Source of the DNA: Ditylenchus dipsaci
Lineage: Eukaryota > Nematoda > Chromadorea > Rhabditida > Anguinidae
Length of the DNA: 64,000 nucleotides
NCBI GenBank assembly: GCA_004194705.1
Contig: SADC01000857.1
Location: forward strand, 1-64,000
Direction: 5' to 3'
Made by a program: the position numbers and the translations under genes. How positions within the stretch are numbered: the stretch's first letter is position 1; each line of letters starts with the position of its first letter. Positions 24,664-35,920 of the stretch are shown here, in pieces. The notes beneath the pieces were generated by a model. It made no database searches. It was not told the origin of the DNA and was given only the letters and a program-made list of their open reading frames with translations.

Positions 24664-25095
24664 GGGTTGTCACACAGTTAACTCGGTTTTTTGAAAATTT
24701 TTGACCTTATTTCATGTTTTTATACACTTTTTTGTCTAAAATTTTGAGCATGTAAGCCTGCGATCGAAAGCTTGGAATGTCAGCTACACGATGGTGTAAA
24801 AATTTCTTAGATTAATTCATAAAAATGTATTTATTTCAATGAAAACATTTTCGGTTTTTTTCGGGTAATTTCGGGTAAAATTACCCGAAATTACCCGAAA
24901 AAAACCGAAAATGTTTTCATTGAAATAAATACTTTTTTATGAATTAATCTAAGAAATTTTTACACCATCGTGTAGCTGACATTCCAAGCTTTCGATCGCA
25001 GGCTTACATGCTCAAAATTTTAGACAAAAAAGTGTATAAAAACATGAAATAAGGTCAAAAATTTTCAAAAAACCGAGTTAACTGTGTGACAACCC
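24664..25095. mobile_element. Complete GGGTTGTC palindromic MITE ending the array
   Basis: A 432-bp inverted repeat from GGGTTGTCACACAGTTAAC to its complement, with TA at 24662-24663 and 25096-25097. The centre has ACCCGAAATTACCCGAAA-type repeats. Only its left half is present at the ends of units 1 and 2. Confidence 0.9.
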
Positions 25096-25411
25096 TAGAA
25101 ATATTATCAAAACTCGTCCAACAATTCGATCATTTCGAACCTATTTGAAAGGCGGAAGAGAGCGAGGACGATAACGAGAGATTTGCTGCATTGTAAACGG
25201 TACGAAGAGAACGAAATTGTGAACGCAAAACTTGAGCGTCTTTTTGGAGGGGTAAAAAGGAGTCGCATCAAAACTTCTGGTAATAGTAGAGAAGGGCCCA
25301 CTAAGCAAGACAACCAGATTAGTCCTTTATTGAGCAAACAGGACACAACAACAATAACAACACGAAGCTACAACGGAATTTGATGAAATTATCTAGCTCC
25401 TAATTCTTCGT

Positions 25412-25899
25412 TCAGGCACTTGTAGCAAGCGGATTTTTAAGAACTGAAACCGTTTGGATCAAAAATGAAAGTTGGGGAGGAGGTTTACCCATGATAACGG
25501 AGTCTCCTCGCAAGAACATCTTCGAGATAAATCGATCTTTGGCCACCGGCTTTGCGTTCTTCTTTGGCTTGCCCTTGCCTAAAAAAGTGATATTCGAATA
25601 AATTTATCTATAAAGTAGACACATACTTGACTTCGGAGTTTCTGTCCAGAGCTCACGAACATCTTCCAGGACCATATTGAAGTGTCTAAAAGAATGGAAA
25701 AGTTGAATCGAAAGAAAGACGAAAACAGTGAAAAGTGTTACCGATCGAACGCCTTCACGCGACCAAGCAGCTTCTTGTTGTTTCGGCAATTGACGAGAAT
25801 TTGGGCGTTGTTCTTGAGAGCGATGGTGAGCACTGAAAGCGGACCCACCGAAAAATCATCAGTTTCACCCTCCTTCTTATCCATATTGCTAGCAGACAT
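25412..25899 (-). CDS. SNRPD2: Small nuclear ribonucleoprotein Sm D2
   Basis: Four exons on the minus strand: 25742-25899, 25627-25685, 25489-25578 and 25412-25443. Introns are 45-56 nt and all GT-AG with matching phase. The 112-residue product (human 118) has Sm1 motif residues in [20 protein letters not shown], then [15 protein letters not shown]. The Sm D2 lysine-rich loop follows ([14 protein letters not shown]), then Sm2 [11 protein letters not shown] and a short tail. Sm D2 is part of the heptameric Sm ring on U1, U2, U4 and U5 snRNAs. The ATG at 25897-25899 is followed by a short acidic N-terminus as in orthologues. It faces the gankyrin array tail to tail, with the MITE 24664-25095 between them. 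Confidence 0.95.
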
Positions 25900-25975
25900 A
25901 TTACTTTGGCTTGATTTTACTTCAAAATTCTGAAAAATTAATTAAAAAATGGACGATACTTAAAAATGCCACGTT

Positions 25976-26395
25976 TTGGAGAAAAAGTGCCACGTTTTTG
26001 TGAAAAAGTGCCACGTTTTTCGATTCTAGTCAAGAAGGCAAAAAAGTGCCACGTTTTTGTAAAAATGTGCCACGTTTAGGAAAATGTGCCACGTTTTAGT
26101 GAAAAAGTGCCACGTTTTTGTGAAAATCTGCCACGTTTTCTAACAATAAGGTTTCTTAGACAAATCAATGATTTACACATGAAATTTTGAAGATTACCAT
26201 TAGCTTGCTATTGATATGTCCTTGGAAACAAAGCGACCAATAAAACCAGGCATATCTGTGCAAAACTGGGCAAATTTGAAAAAAACGTGGCACTTTTTCA
26301 CTAAAACGTGGCACTTTTTCGCCTTCTTGACTAGAATCGAAAAAACGTGGCACTTTTTTTACAAAACGTGGCACTTTTTCTCCAGAACGTGGCAT
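25976..26395. mobile_element. Foldback with AAAAAGTGCCACGTTTT arms
   Basis: At least eight copies of GTGCCACGTTTTT (25976-26140) face at least five of AAAAACGTGGCAC (26280-26395). Both arms include TCGATTCTAGTCAAGAAGGC, so pairing is long. No target duplication was identified. Confidence 0.75.
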
Positions 26396-26506
26396 ATTTC
26401 TGTTTTATCCAAAAAAATTTGCAAGAGAATTCGTAGCACACATCTGACATACGACAGCACAAACAATAGAAATGAAAATTTGAATTTAATTTTTTCGGTC
26501 TCACGC

Positions 26507-28469
26507 GTTGTGCGCAAAACAGATAAATTATCTGAACCGATAAATTTATCTGTCAGATAAAAATCAAAAATTTTTTGTATCACAGATAAAATTTATCTGT
26601 CAGATAAATTTTTATCTGACAGATAAACTTTGGCTGTAACTAAAAACACACACCAAAATACTGATTTCCCGCAGTAAATTTATTTTTCCCGCAGTAAATT
26701 TGAATTTCAAACAAAATACTGATTTCCTGCAGTAAATTACTGATTTCCCGCAGTAAATTTTGTATTTCCTGCAGTAAATTTTGCGGGAATTTGAATTTTC
26801 AGGTCAGAAAATACTTTCAACTGGTCAGAATCCCACCCCAGAGTGGCCAGAAGTCCCTGAAAGTTGGTTTTTTGGGGGTTTACTAAAGGGGGGGGGGTAA
26901 ACTTTTTGCGAAAAATCGATTGAGCGGATCAGATTTAAGATAGTTGAGAATGGTTAAGGGTGGAATCCTGAGCAATTGAGCCCATCGGACCCGAAATCTG
27001 ATCCGCTCAATCGATTTTTCGCAAAAAGTTTACCCCCCCTTTAGTAAACCCCTAAAAAACCAACTTTCAGGGACTTCTGGCCACTCTGGGTGGGATTCTG
27101 ACCAGTTGAAGGTATTTTCTGACCTGAAAATTCAAATTCCCGCAAAATTTACTGCAGGAAATACAAAATTTACTGCGGGAAATCAGTAATTTACTGCAGG
27201 AAATCAGTATTTTGTTTAAAATTCAAATTTACTGCGGGAAATCAGTATTTTGGTGTGTGAAATCAATTTTAGCCTAAAACTTTACCTATCAGATAAAATT
27301 GAATTCCCGCAATTTATTTTTTTGCTATTTTTCTGCCCCAAGTATTCTTGATACCTCCTCTAGCTCAACCCAAGGGTTCTGAATTAGATTTTCAGGGTGT
27401 CTTTAGCTAGATGGCAGTGATTGGTATAGTAATTTTCACCTTGTGGCATATTTTCGTTACTGATTTCATTGTTTTTTTGCTTGATTCGCACTGCTGTCTC
27501 GGCGGTCACGGTGATCTCATATATAAACTTTCTAGGACTTATTTTCTTGTTTTCCAGGTAAGCATCACGGACTCGTTCACGAAACAAGCCAGGATGTGGT
27601 AATTGGTTAGCTTTAGGTCTTCATATCTTTCTTGATTTTCAGGTGTGCCGGTTACGTAAGTTATACATTTCGTACATTTCGCATTATAACAACACACACA
27701 GTTTTGACATACGAACCACATACATAGAGACAGGTCACAATTTTTTCATCTATCTGGCAATTATTGCATTAGTCAAGCTGTGTGTGATCAAAATGCCACT
27801 CTCTATGTGCCTTCGTGTTCCACCCTCAAGACAGTATGGCTAGGCCATAGTAACATAACTGTCGGAGCACGTCAACTTATCTACAAGAGGCTGCCTAGCG
27901 AGAGTGGTTATAAGCCGCATACTAATTACCATGATCATCTACGGAATTTAATATCACTAATTTTCAGGTACAACTCACTGAGGATTGGGGGCATTCAGGT
28001 ATCTTTTTCTCATCAAGGAAATTTTCATTCAATTTAGGTCCTGAAGAATCAACGAATTTGATCTCAATGACATAATACTGGCTCACAACCGAATTTTTAG
28101 AAATAAAAACAGGTTAAAATTAGATATTTTTTTGTTGTCTTCATCGACTATCTTGGGTTTTGGTGTCCCACAAAGTGATTATTCTAGTGAATACTACCTG
28201 ACTATCACATAATTATTTCTGAATAATTACAGTCACAGATAAATTCAGACGTAAGAGCCAACGGTTCAGAGCCAGTATTATGTGTTTGTTTGAGCAATTA
28301 GTGCCAAATGGTGATCTTCTATCGGGTAGCCAGGTCCCTTTTCCGGATTGAACAAGTATTCGCCAGTGGCCAACTCGAAAATCTGATAGCAATAAACACC
28401 TGAGTTCACGGTTGATATTTAAAATCTCACCATGCAAGTTCAGATAATTTTATCTGTTTTGCGCACAAC
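26507..28469. mobile_element. MULE-type element with 10-bp target duplication
   Basis: Ends are GTTGTGCGCAAAACAGATAA and its perfect complement. The flanks are direct repeats GGTCTCACGC (26497-26506 and 28470-28479). The unoccupied site, with a single GGTCTCACGC, is present inverted in the gankyrin units near 14095-14105. Sub-terminal sequence has CAGATAAATTTATCTG palindromes. Inside are a nested foldback (26655-27262) and a unique stretch (27300-28430) with exon-like GTAAGC and TTTTCAG sites but no recognisable protein. A 10-bp duplication is typical of the Mutator superfamily. Confidence 0.88.
26655..27262. mobile_element. Foldback with TTTCCCGCAGTAAATTT arms, core ii
   Basis: Left arm 26655-26790 and right arm 27120-27262 are tandem copies of CTGATTTCCCGCAGTAAATT facing each other. 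The core (26835-27080) is the family-ii hairpin: CTGAAAGTTGGTTTTTTGGG, a G-run, then TAAACTTTTTGCGAAAAATC, and the mirrored half. Confidence 0.85.
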
Positions 28470-28479
28470 GGTCTCACGC

Positions 28480-29180
28480 ATTAAAGTGGTCCTTTTGGAA
28501 ATTCAAATTTCACCGTGTAACGCACGGGCATGCTCCTTTAAGACTGTCTAGTGTAAATAATCTCCACGGTTCCGACTTTGCCTATCGTTTTTTTAAATTA
28601 AGAATTTCTTAAACTTGGCATGGTAATAATAGGCCTCTTACAGCAGTAAAGAAATTTTTGGGTATCCTCATGCCAAGATTGGCTGTAGGTCATAAAGCAT
28701 AGTGACCTTTCTAATATATAAGCCATTTCTAAACTGACAGCCTCCTAGCGCAGGCCCCAAGTGAGCTGATTTCTCAACATTTTTCTGACTTTGATCAAAA
28801 TGCCGATTTTTTTATAACATCTAAAAATTAGCAATCTTCGAGCGAAGAATTTCTTTGTAAGTTTATGCATGATTTCTAAAGGCAGATAACAGAAGAGAGT
28901 CGAAAACCAGTGGAAATGTTTCAAAGTTGAGTCATTATTCTATTTTTTTTCTGAATGTCTATTTCTGCTGAATAGTAAAACCATCAAATTATTCATCTCT
29001 TGCTTTCGCCATTTTTTCTAGTCTCTATTAAAAAATGGTCGACCATCCGCTTTACAGCTGTTCAGTGAAAAAGAACTTCTTCTACAATCATTTCACTTCT
29101 TAATCAATAAATTTCAGAACGCCCTGATTCCAATTACTTATTACTTTAAGCCAGATTATTGAAGAACTATAACATTTTGT
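28480..29180. other. No supported gene upstream of HDDC2
   Basis: The first 80 bases continue the host repeat. The rest is AT-rich with no convincing exon; it includes a stretch resembling pogo-MITE interior (28565-28610) and may hold the HDDC2 promoter. Confidence 0.4.
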
Positions 29181-32100
29181 ATGATGGCAGGTAATGGTCT
29201 TGAGATATTCGAACTTTTGAATATATTGGTAAGAATATACGGGTTACAGTCTACACTCGATATCACACCACTTCAATTTAACGGCTTTATGGCGGACCTA
29301 CGTTTAGTCGGCCATCCGAAAATAGTCTAATCGGCGCCCGTGCAACTATGGAGTTGGCGTTATATCGAAGGATGACTGTGCTCAGTATTGTATTTTTCGA
29401 ATTAGGTGTAAATTGAATGTTTTAAGGACAACTTGAAGCACCTGAAAAGAACAGGTAAATTGTTTGTAAATTAAATCCGAAAATAAAATCATTGAAAATT
29501 AAATTTTGACTGTAGGCTGGGTTCATTTCAATGTAAGTTATTAAAGGGGGGGGAAACTTTATATACGTATCGCCTTAGGTCACAGCTTCGACTACCACTG
29601 GCTGCAGACCTTATTTTTTTATCCTTTTATTTACAAGTTTAGTGTCAAAATGTAGCCAAGGTTCTGGGCTTTCATTTGAGCTATCATACAGATGAAAAGT
29701 TGGTATAAAGTCAAATTCGGTGAAATCCTCAATAGGACTATACCAGTACTTTTCGGTAGTATCCTGGAACTGACGTTTTTCCCCAATTTTAATTTACATA
29801 CTCATTTGCAACCTCACACCCAAAATGTAGCCCTGCTTCTTGCCGTCATTTTCAGCATACGGTTGTATAAAATAATGTAAATTGAAACCGCAAAAAATCT
29901 CAGTTCCTAGTACGCATCATTTTGGCTGGTTTCCTCTAATTTTGGTAGTCATTGCCAAAAATCGCAAAATTGAGGCAGTTGATGACAGCAAATCAGTGCT
30001 GGAAATGGTTGCAATCGATTGCTTGATGATTTTTGGACCTAATAGTTTAAAAACTTACTGAAAAAGTAAATTAAAACACCCCCAGAGGGACTAGAACTTT
30101 CAACAAAAGGCGATGCGTATATAAAGTTCCCCCTTTAACCTTTCTTCTTCCATATTTTTACATGCTGAGACCCTAACTATTTGTATGGCAAATATTCCGC
30201 TGTACCTTATTTTGATCTATTTTATCTCAAAATTATTTTAACGGATTTTGCCTCTCCCGAACATTATGTTTTTGTATGATTGTGGAATAGCCGTAAAAAC
30301 CTAAAACCCAGATGTATATCCACCACCAAAGTTCTGGGTGTTTGTAGGTGCCTGAACCTGAGACCGTAGCCTCTCATATGTATCGAATGGCAGTTCTGGC
30401 GATGTCATTGGAGCAGAAGTTACCTCATGTGAATGCAACTCGGTGTGTCAAAATGGCCCTAGTTCACGATATTGGTTATGTGATTTGCAAGCCCAACTTA
30501 AAAATATTATAAAAATTTTAGCTGAAGCCATAGTTGGAGACTTGACGCCAAGGTGAGAAAATGAAATTTTTTATTATTATTAAACAATGACTTCTAAAAT
30601 GCATTTATTCATAGGTGTGGAGTTTCAGAAGAATCCAAGTTCAGTCTCGAAGAAAAGGTGAATGGAATGAATGAATGAGGATGTTCGACTAAAAACGGGG
30701 CCGCAAATTTGTCATCCCAAATTTTGAGATTTTGATTAAGATAGGGTGTTGGCCATATAGACGGAAATGCCCTATTTCCTTAAATTCAAGCTCTCTTCCC
30801 GGGATGTAATCGTTTTACCAATGGAATTTTTGAGATCTTTTTGCCAATGGCATCTTTTTGCCAACGAGATGACTTCGCAAATGGTATGTTCTCGCTAATA
30901 GCTTCTTTTATCAACTATTGTTATTTCTTTGTCAGGCAAATAACCACTCATTTCGTAGCCAGTGAGATAAGCTGCTGAATGAGTTATGATGTACTTGACT
31001 AAGTAATAAAAAATGCTTGAGGAAATAAGTTATTGGAGAAAAGATACTACTGGCGAAGTGATCTCATTGGCAAAAGATGCCACTGGCAAAAATATCTCAT
31101 TGGCAAAAAGATCTCATTAGCAAAAGTTTCATTGGCAAAACGATTACGCCCTCTCTTCCCCTCTTCAAAAAATAAATCAAAAATAGAATTTCGAGGATTG
31201 GACGTTTATTAGTGAAAATACAATGTGACGGAATATGATCAGGCTCTTTCAAATTGGCTGGCCATTTGCTCAAATTTGCTACTTTTTGGGCATGTGGACG
31301 TATGGCCCCTTTTTCCGATTTTGTCAATTTCGCTTCATAAAAATTTTATTTTTTATTTATTTTTGACTGTTTTGTGCAAATGTTAAACTTTTTTAAATTT
31401 AGGCGGAGCCTTAGGGAGTTTAGGACATTTTCGGCCGGTCATTTTTCGGCTGTACTTTTTTATCTGTATCGAGAAAAAAATTTGTTAGTACCGTTTTGTA
31501 GCTAAGGTTCAAGGGCTTCAATGAGCTTTTTACAATAAACATCTGAAACAATAAAAATGTGGATAAAAATGCCCAAGGTATGTATTTGCCGAAAAATGTT
31601 AAACTGCCTCTTTAGTGTCAGACTGGCCATTTTTATCCAAAGTTTTCAATCAGACGTCGATTGTCAATAGCTCATTTTGAAGCCCTGAATCTTAGCTACA
31701 AAACGGTACTGGCAAAATTTGTCTTCTCAATACAGAAAAAAGTACAGCATAACAATGACCGCCGAAAAATACCGGTCGAGAAATTATCAAATCCCACCTT
31801 AGGCGCAGTCCATGTGCTTGTGGTAGGACGGGCTCAAATATTTATTCCAAACAGTGAAAAAAACAAAAATTTAAAAAGGGGAAAAACCGAAATAGGGGCG
31901 CATTTTTTTTGTAATGTTTTGATTTCCCGGCTACAGTATATAATAGGCCCACCACCATATGACGTGAGTTGGACAATCCAGATTATTCGTCAATATTCGC
32001 TGCACTATTTTTTCTTTTAAAATTCTACTCGTATGGAGATTTCCGGAAAAAATCGGACGGGCCACCTACACACAAAATCGGAAGTCGGACGGGCCACCTA

Positions 32101-33167
32101 CAGAGACCACCTACACAATTTTTTTGAAAAATACCCAATAGTCTTGAGACACCCTGTAAATTTATATTTGGGTACTTTTTACTCAAGTTTTAAAAGGAAA
32201 GTTCGTGGGGGGGGGGCGGATTTTATATAAAGGTTGATATTTTCAGTTAGGCATATAAAAATGATCTAATTTCGTGGCATGCCTCAATTTTTGTCGAGCG
32301 CATTCACGTCGAAATTAATTTCGCATGATTGTGGAGATAACCGGTTTCAAAACGGCCAGTATTTTTTCCCCATTCTGTAATACAAATCATTAATTTAGGC
32401 CCTTCTCCAAATAGCCTCCTACGTGCCCGCATTGACTGGCCAGGAGTGGATAGCCTTGTGGCGAGAATATGAAGCCGCCACTACTGATGAGGCTATAGTT
32501 GTCAAGCAGCTGGACAAAGTTTGCTAAAAAAATTAACAAAAAATTGTAATTCTCATAAAATTTCAGCTAGATATGATAGCTCAAGTGAGTGTTTTTTCTG
32601 AAGACACAGAAGAATCTCGTGGCAACCGGCATGTTTTGTCGGGAACAAAACATATTCCATACCTAAAAGCACCTTGAAATTTTATGTAATAGGGCTTAAT
32701 TCTGTAACATCAACCCCAGCAGTTTGTCTTGGTCCCCTAAGCTTTTTTTTTATGATTTTTTTGCCTTTTTAGAGTCGTTTCTTATTTTCTTCCTAAACTT
32801 TTTGAAGACTCAAGAAAAAAGAAAATAATTTCTTTTCCGAAAAATCAGTTTCGGCAAAGGCGAACTGCTGGGCTGGGCGTCCCAGAATCGACTGGGGTGG
32901 GTGTTCCAGAATTGCTGCAAAAAAATTTGTAAAAACGCAATCCCGTCAACCAAAAAGAGTAGGGTGACCATACTCTAGCAATAAATTTTTCGCAATTTTT
33001 AGGCATTCACCTACGAGCAGAAGCATGGCATCGATCTGAGCGAGTTCTTCACTTCTACCGTCAACATCTTCAAGACCGAGCCTTTTATTTCCTGGGACAA
33101 ACAAATTCGTGACAAGCGCTCAGCTATCGTCACAGCCAAAAGCAATAAAAACAAGCAAAGTGAATAA
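29181..33167 (+). CDS. HDDC2: HD domain-containing protein 2 (5'-deoxynucleotidase family)
   Basis: Nine exons with consistent phase: 29181-29228, 29427-29454 (AAG acceptor), 29516-29532 (17 nt), 30348-30474, 30522-30552, 30615-30657, 32399-32518, 32567-32584 (18 nt) and 33003-33167. The product is 198 residues (human 204). Metal-binding landmarks are SHMYRM, ALVHDIAEAIVGD (the HD pair plus glutamate) and VKQLDKLDMIAQA (distal aspartate). The family dephosphorylates deoxyribonucleoside 5'-monophosphates (YfbR-like). The ATG opens with GLEIFELLNIL, aligning with the usual helix before LKRTGW. Introns 3 and 6 are swollen by foldback elements. Confidence 0.93.
29542..30139. mobile_element. Foldback in HDDC2 intron 3
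   Basis: TTAAAGGGGGGGGAAACTTT and ATATACGTATCGCCTT on the left mirror AAGGCGATGCGTATATAAAG and TTCCCCCTTTAA on the right. The interior is unique. Confidence 0.75.
30807..31147. mobile_element. Foldback in HDDC2 intron 6, TTGCCAATGGCATC unit
   Basis: AATCGTTTTACCAATGG and TTTTTGCCAATGGCATC units face TGCCACTGGCAAAAA and CATTGGCAAAACGATT. The arms again consist of short variable repeats. Confidence 0.7.
31430..31787. mobile_element. Foldback in HDDC2 intron 6
   Basis: TTCGGCCGGTCATTTTTCGG at the left faces CCGAAAAATACCGGTCGA at the right. Inner arms pair through TACCGTTTTGTAGCTAAGGT. Confidence 0.7.
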
Positions 33168-33990
33168 AAACAGATCTCTAATTTGTCGTCTTCTACTACA
33201 TTTTATTATATATCTTTGGAAGTTAAAAATAGAGTGTTGTTGTTCATGCATCCAACCACGTATCAAGTATTATAATTCAGAGTGTCGTTGTATTTAATTA
33301 AAAAAATTGTTGTGCTTTTTTCTTCCTTATTCATTCCTAACGCCGACTTTCTATATATTTATCTTAATTTTTTTAGCATTTTATTCAATAAAAACTTTTT
33401 TTATTATTTGCACTTTTAAGTATTTTTCAGAATTATTCTGGCATTTTTATAGCAAGGGCGGAGAAAAAAAATATTCTCATAAATCTTTTGTTGTGCCTTG
33501 TTACACAACTTTTGAAAAGTTTAAGAAAAATTGTTGAAAAAAGATATTTTCTCTATAAATCGCCCCTTTTTAACTAGGGTTTCCGAGTTAAGGCTACTTT
33601 CGATTGATAATTTTAGATTTTTTGAGGTCTTGAAAAAAACGCTACGATGCGTTTAATAGAGAAAATAAATTTTCGAATTTCTATTGTCAAAATTTTTTTT
33701 GTTCGAAACAAGAGGAGAGGAACACTTCATTGACACTTCATTTGTATACTTTAGGGTAAAAAATGGCCAACTGTTGGAACTGTTGGCATTACGGCTGGCC
33801 ATTTGTCTGTTGTTAGGCCAAACCTTGGCAGTTTTTACGATTGTATAATCTGCCAAGACCACTAAATAATGGGGTAAGGCGATTTCTAGGCATTTCCAAA
33901 TGACTCTGCCCATGCCCGGCCACAACGGTCGAGCAAGGGAGCAAGCTGTGAGCGGGGGCAGTGGCGGGGGGGAGGCGGGGTGCGTGATTA
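33168..33990. other. HDDC2 downstream region
   Basis: AT-rich. ATTCAATAAAAACTT at 33382-33397 is a possible polyadenylation signal. No further coding sequence supported until the hAT remnant. Confidence 0.4.
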
Positions 33991-34250
33991 ATTTACAAGC
34001 GTCGTGACCGAAAATTTTTGAAACAGCAATCCAGAATGAATCGGAAGGCTTTTGGAACACTTCTAAAGTCAAAGCCACGATATTTCCACTCATCTGGTTC
34101 GATAAATCTTGATCCTTCTCGGCCAACCTTAATTTGCTGGTATGGCGCTTGGACATGTCTACCAAACTTTTTGCCGTATTTTGTTCTCACTTTTCTCGGT
34201 GATCTGTCCGGAAGATAACAGCCCACACTCGTTGCTGAAGCGTTTAACAC
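33990..34250 (-). pseudogene. hAT transposase remnant
   Basis: The minus strand reads DLSNQMSGNIVALTLEVFQK, closely parallel to LSNQMSGQIVALTSDGW of the larger hAT gene at 43105-45060. It is preceded by a lysine-rich linker with stops and shifts. The aspartate position of the DGW triad is lost. Confidence 0.6.
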
Positions 34251-34687
34251 TTTTCACATCACGTTTACAAAAAGTTGCATTGTCTATTTATAAATCTTAA
34301 AAAATCGTCATTGTTATTTTCCCGTATATTAAAAATGTTATTATAGTTCGTTTTTCGATAGCTCTGTGTGTGCAAATGAACACAGGCTTTGTTTGCTTGC
34401 TCTTTGGTCAACCTACTTTAATATTTATTGGAATCTCGCAGTTGGGAGACATCCAGCTTTTAAAAATTGCGCTTAGCTTTTCAAACTTGAACTTTATTTT
34501 TATTGTTGTACTCAAATTTTTATTTTTAAGTCATTGGTTAAATTCTGGAATAACCTATTCAGTCAGTTTACTTTGTCACCGCATTTTCCCTAATAAAAGC
34601 ACCCCCCTTTCAACTTTGAGGGTATGGATCTCAGTTTAGAAGCAATATATTGCAAAGCTGTTTAATATGTTTTCCTATTCAATTCCA

Positions 34688-34807
34688 CCGATTCCACTTT
34701 TTAAATTTTGGTTGAGCACCCAAAAATTCTGAGATAGAATTCCAAATTTTCCGATTTTCGAGGATCCGAAAAGTAGAAGCCACCGGTTTTCTATTAGAGA
34801 TGATACG
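34688..34807. mobile_element. Partial CGTATTT-family MITE
   Basis: Carries the family core TTGGTTGAGCACCCAAAAAT and a right end ...GATACGG before TA, but no left end. Confidence 0.5.
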
Positions 34808-35029
34808 GTAAACCGTTGTTTTATTTTTTGAGTATTTTTAAAAAAGCAGCCTGAGGGACTAGGAGAACTGGCTGGGTCAGTTTTCCGAAATCGACTGTTA
34901 TGGATTTTTTAGAAATGTTTCAGATTTCTCGAAAAAGATCGATTTGTTTCGCAGATCCTGCATTTCAGACCTCACATTCGTTTTGAAAAACACTTTTGAC
35001 GATACTGCAACTAAAATTGGGAAGAGCAT

Positions 35030-35402
35030 TTAAAATGTCCGCGTTTGGCTTTTTGTTGTCCGCTTTTGGCTTTTTTCCGTCCGCTTTTGTTTTTTTGCTG
35101 TCCACTTTTGTTTAAAAGTGTCCGCTTTTGCTTCAAAGTGTCCGCTTTTGCTTTAAAGTGTCCGTTTTTGGCTAAAAAGTGTCCGCTTTTGGCTCTTTCA
35201 GCTTCAGCCAAAGGCGGACACTTTTTAGTTAAAAACGTACACTTTAAAGCAAAAGCGGACACTTTTAAACAAAAGCGGACAGCAAAAACACAAAAGCGAA
35301 CAGAAAAAGCCAAAAGCGGACATTTAAAATTTTTTCTCTTTAAAATTCGAAAAAGCGGACAGAAATAAGCCAAACGCGGAAAAGAAAAAAACCAAAGGCG
35401 GA
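35030..35402. mobile_element. Foldback with TGTCCGCTTTTG arms
   Basis: About seven TGTCCGCTTTTGGCTTTT-like units (35036-35205) face about seven AAAAGCGGACA units (35210-35402). The arms meet almost without spacer, so the element is nearly all arm. Confidence 0.85.
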
Positions 35403-35482
35403 CGAAAAAAAAAATTATCCCTAAAAATGTGACAATTCTCTCAATTTTTACAAACTGGATTTTTGAGCATCAGTGAAAGTAT

Positions 35483-35554
35483 GGTTCCATGGTGTAATGG
35501 TTAGCACTCAGGACTTTGAATCCTGCGATCCGAGTTCAAATCTCGGTGGAACCT
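35483..35554 (+). tRNA. tRNA-Gln (anticodon TTG)
   Basis: A 72-nt cloverleaf with 7-bp acceptor GGTTCCA / TGGAACC, D-arm TGTAATGGTTAGCA, anticodon loop CTTTGAA (TTG) and T-loop GTTCAAATC. Sequence is almost the standard animal tRNA-Gln(UUG). No intron. It lies in the left arm of a palindrome. Confidence 0.95.
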
Positions 35555-35844
35555 GTCACTTTTTGCCAGCAACTTCTTAGGCTGTACCCTCGAATAAGCT
35601 TATTTTTCGCCTTGGCTCCCTGTTGGTTTTTTTCCAATTTTTAGGCTTAGGAAAGGGTTGGCCAGCATATGTCAAGACGGACTTAAGCACATTTTAGACT
35701 CATGTATAAGTCCATCCTAACATATGCTGGCCAATTCTCGCCTAAGCCTAAAAATTACAACAACGAAAAACAACAGGGGGACCAAGGCGAAAAATAAGCT
35801 TATTTGAGGATAGGGCCTAAGGAATCGCTGGCAAAAAGAGTGAC

Positions 35845-35916
35845 AGGTTCCACCGAGATTTGAACTCGGATCGCAGGATTCAAAGTCCTGAGTGCTAACC
35901 ATTACACCATGGAACC
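35845..35916 (-). tRNA. tRNA-Gln (anticodon TTG), inverted partner
   Basis: Same sequence as 35483-35554 as far as I can see, on the opposite strand, in the right arm of the palindrome. Confidence 0.95.
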
Positions 35917-35920
35917 ATAC

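Larger units (their letters stand above)
20219..24829 (+). repeat. Tandem unit 3 of the gankyrin array
   Basis: 4,611 bp, closely matching unit 1. Its downstream edge runs into the complete MITE 24664-25095, whereas units 1 and 2 end halfway through that MITE at the next ATAAAACACTC junction. Confidence 0.95.
35480..35920. repeat. Palindrome carrying a tRNA-Gln in each arm
   Basis: Left and right halves pair over about 220 bases with indels: GTATGGTTCCATGG at the left end, CCATGGAACCATAC at the right, centre near 35700. The inner arms include GCCTTGGCTCCCTGTTGG on the left and CAACAGGGGGACCAAGGCG on the right, the motif shared with many other foldbacks of the window. Confidence 0.9.

Noticed and set aside
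25965..26400. CRISPR array
   Set aside because: The regularly spaced GTGCCACGTTTT units are inverted between two arms in a eukaryotic locus with intron-bearing genes; spacers are not unique.
35011..35373. Open frames of 107-120 codons on both strands
   Set aside because: They translate the TGTCCGCTTTTG arms; repetitive peptide on both strands reflects tandem inverted repeats, not a protein.
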